Of a stretch of 5,369 bases of DNA, positions 4,073 to 5,369 are shown one piece after another (position 1 is the first letter of the stretch; every line of letters starts with the position of its first letter). Position numbers and translations under genes: made by a program. Under the pieces are notes generated by a model. It had not been told where the DNA came from. It saw only the letters and a program-made list of their open reading frames with translations, and ran no database searches. The DNA is from Bacillota bacterium (lineage in GTDB: Bacteria > Bacillota > Clostridia > Christensenellales > Aristaeellaceae), in NCBI GenBank assembly GCA_009787135.1, contig WRGP01000101.1, positions 1 to 5,369 on the forward strand. Reading direction: 5' to 3'.

Positions 4073-5369
4073 TGCGGTTTATGCTGGGGTATGGCAGCTG
4101 CGGCATTGCCGCGGGCGCGGAGCGGGTGGCGGACGCGATGGAAGAGGCGCTCCATGGCAGCGGAAACCGGCTGGAAAAGGTCGGCTGCGTGGGCATGTGC
4201 TTCGCGGAGCCGATGATGCTCTTCATCGACGACAATGGAAACGAGCAGTATTACGGTTCCTTAGAGGCCCAAGATATGAAACCGCTGTGCGCGGCGCTGC
4301 TGAGGGGCGAAATACCGGAGGATAAGCGGCTTACAGGCGAGGCGCTGTCCTTTCTCAAGGGTCAGACACGCGTCGTACTGCGAAATTGCGGGCGGATTGA
4401 TCCGGAGAGCCTCTCATCCTATGAGGCGGCAGGCGGGTATGAAGCGCTTCGGAGTGCCCTTGCGGGGGAACCGCGGGCGATTATTGAGACGCTAAAGGTT
4501 TCGGGCCTTCGCGGGCGTGGCGGCGCGGGTTTTCCAACCTTTAGGAAATGGCAGGCCGCGCGGGATGCTGTCGGAGAGACAAAGTACATCGTGTGCAACG
4601 CGGACGAAGGGGATCCCGGCGCGTTTATGGACCGCTCGCTTCTGGAAGGGGACCCGCACACCCTGCTGGAGGGTATGATGCTGGCCGGGTACGCGGTCGG
4701 CGCGGCCGAAGGGCTGATTTATGTGCGGGCGGAGTATCCGCTGGCCGTCCATAGGCTTCAGGTCGCCATCGACGCGCTCCGCGCCGCGGGGTTGCTGGGC
4801 GAAAACATTCTGGGCAGCGGCTTTTCCTTTGATATTCGCATGCTCAAGGGCGCGGGCGCGTTTGTATGCGGCGAGGAGACGGCTCTGCTGGCCTCGCTGG
4901 AGGGCGGGCGCGGCATGCCGCGTTTCAAGCCGCCCTTTCCGGCGGAGTCCGGCTACCATGGGTGCCCGACCAACATCAACAACGTTGAAACCTACGCGAA
5001 CGTGCCGTGGATACTTTTGCATGGCGGCGAGGCGTTTGCCGCCATGGGCACGGCGGATTCGAAGGGAACCAAGGTATTCGCCATGGCCGGCAAGGTCAAG
5101 CGCGGCGGCCTGGTGGAGGTGCCGATGGGGCTGACGCTGCGTCAGATTCTCTTTGACATCTGCGGCGGCGTGCGGGACGACAGGGCGATTAAAGCCGTGC
5201 AGATCGGCGGCCCGTCCGGCGGGTGCCTGCCTGCGGCGCTGCTGGACACGCCCATTGACTATGCGTCCATCGGCGCGACGGGCGCGATCATGGGTTCCGG
5301 CGGGCTTATCGTCATGGACAATACCGCCTGCATGGTGGATATGGCCCGTTTTTTTATGGAGTTTACGAG
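4072..5369 (+). CDS. NuoF/HydB-like NADH-binding flavoprotein subunit (3' end outside window)
   Basis: The 51-kDa-type subunit that binds NADH and FMN, closest in look to HydB of electron-bifurcating [FeFe]-hydrogenases. ATG 4072 overlaps the hydC stop, with GGAGGTGA at 4058-4065. Of 432 visible codons, residues 1-90 form an N-terminal thioredoxin-like domain, seen in HydB/HndC proteins but absent from plain NuoF. It has C10 (GYGSCGIAAGA), C39 and C43 (GCVGMCFAEP); the usual first ligand, four residues before C10, is Leu5. The NuoF core follows: GLRGRGGAGFPTFRKW (145-160) and NADEGDPGAFMDR (176-188) for FMN/NADH, then AEYPLAV, GAGAFVCGEETALLASLEG (260-278) and CPTNINNVETYANVP (298-312). The visible part ends near MARFFMEFT, just before the expected ESCGKCxPCR [4Fe-4S] motif; HydB proteins also carry C-terminal ferredoxin repeats, which cannot be checked. 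It would exchange electrons between NAD(H), HydC and the missing catalytic subunit. Formate dehydrogenase association remains possible. Confidence 0.95.
   Translation, partial: MRFMLGYGSCGIAAGAERVADAMEEALHGSGNRLEKVGCVGMCFAEPMMLFIDDNGNEQYYGSLEAQDMKPLCAALLRGEIPEDKRLTGEALSFLKGQTRVVLRNCGRIDPESLSSYEAAGGYEALRSALAGEPRAIIETLKVSGLRGRGGAGFPTFRKWQAARDAVGETKYIVCNADEGDPGAFMDRSLLEGDPHTLLEGMMLAGYAVGAAEGLIYVRAEYPLAVHRLQVAIDALRAAGLLGENILGSGFSFDIRMLKGAGAFVCGEETALLASLEGGRGMPRFKPPFPAESGYHGCPTNINNVETYANVPWILLHGGEAFAAMGTADSKGTKVFAMAGKVKRGGLVEVPMGLTLRQILFDICGGVRDDRAIKAVQIGGPSGGCLPAALLDTPIDYASIGATGAIMGSGGLIVMDNTACMVDMARFFMEFT

Overview
The window looks like chromosomal DNA of an anaerobic, fermentative Firmicute of the Clostridia type with fairly high GC. 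The evidence is strong AGGAGG-type ribosome sites, a NuoE/NuoF pair of the kind found in NADH-linked [FeFe]-hydrogenase (or formate dehydrogenase) complexes, a bacterial ATP-type phosphofructokinase preceded by a small clostridial-type gene, and LplB/LplC-type sugar ABC permeases. The exact taxon cannot be read from the sequence. The left 1.3 kb is visibly more AT-rich in gene content than the right 3.5 kb.

Layout. Bases 1-1229 (minus strand) hold a sugar-uptake operon: a complete LplB-type permease (297-1229), then an LplC-type permease that stops after 72 codons (61-279) although its family runs to about 290 residues. The sequence beyond that stop, up to the window edge, is not permease-like. 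A 51-bp divergent spacer separates this operon from an unrecognised plus-strand ORF (1281-1586), and about 200 bp with no convincing gene follows. A good promoter (1780-1808) then drives a two-gene unit: a 66-residue DUF2007-like protein (1855-2055) and a 425-residue phosphofructokinase (2073-3350) with two insertions relative to the 320-residue E. coli enzyme. A 220-bp intergenic region follows, holding several inverted repeats and a near-consensus promoter (3514-3543). It leads into a translationally coupled pair: a NuoE/HydC-like [2Fe-2S] subunit (3572-4072) and the first 432 codons of a NuoF/HydB-like NADH-binding flavoprotein (4072 to the edge).

How it fits together. The permeases would import a carbohydrate or oligosaccharide, phosphofructokinase commits the sugar to glycolysis, and the HydC/HydB module re-oxidises glycolytic NADH, probably with reduced ferredoxin, towards H2 or formate. 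That is a metabolic theme only: the three units have separate promoters and orientations. The catalytic subunit of the redox complex lies beyond the right edge, so hydrogenase versus formate dehydrogenase cannot be decided here. I see no clear novel system. The points most worth a second look are the enlarged phosphofructokinase, the three-cysteine N-terminal cluster site of the NuoF-like protein, the abrupt end of the second permease, and the repeats upstream of the redox operon.
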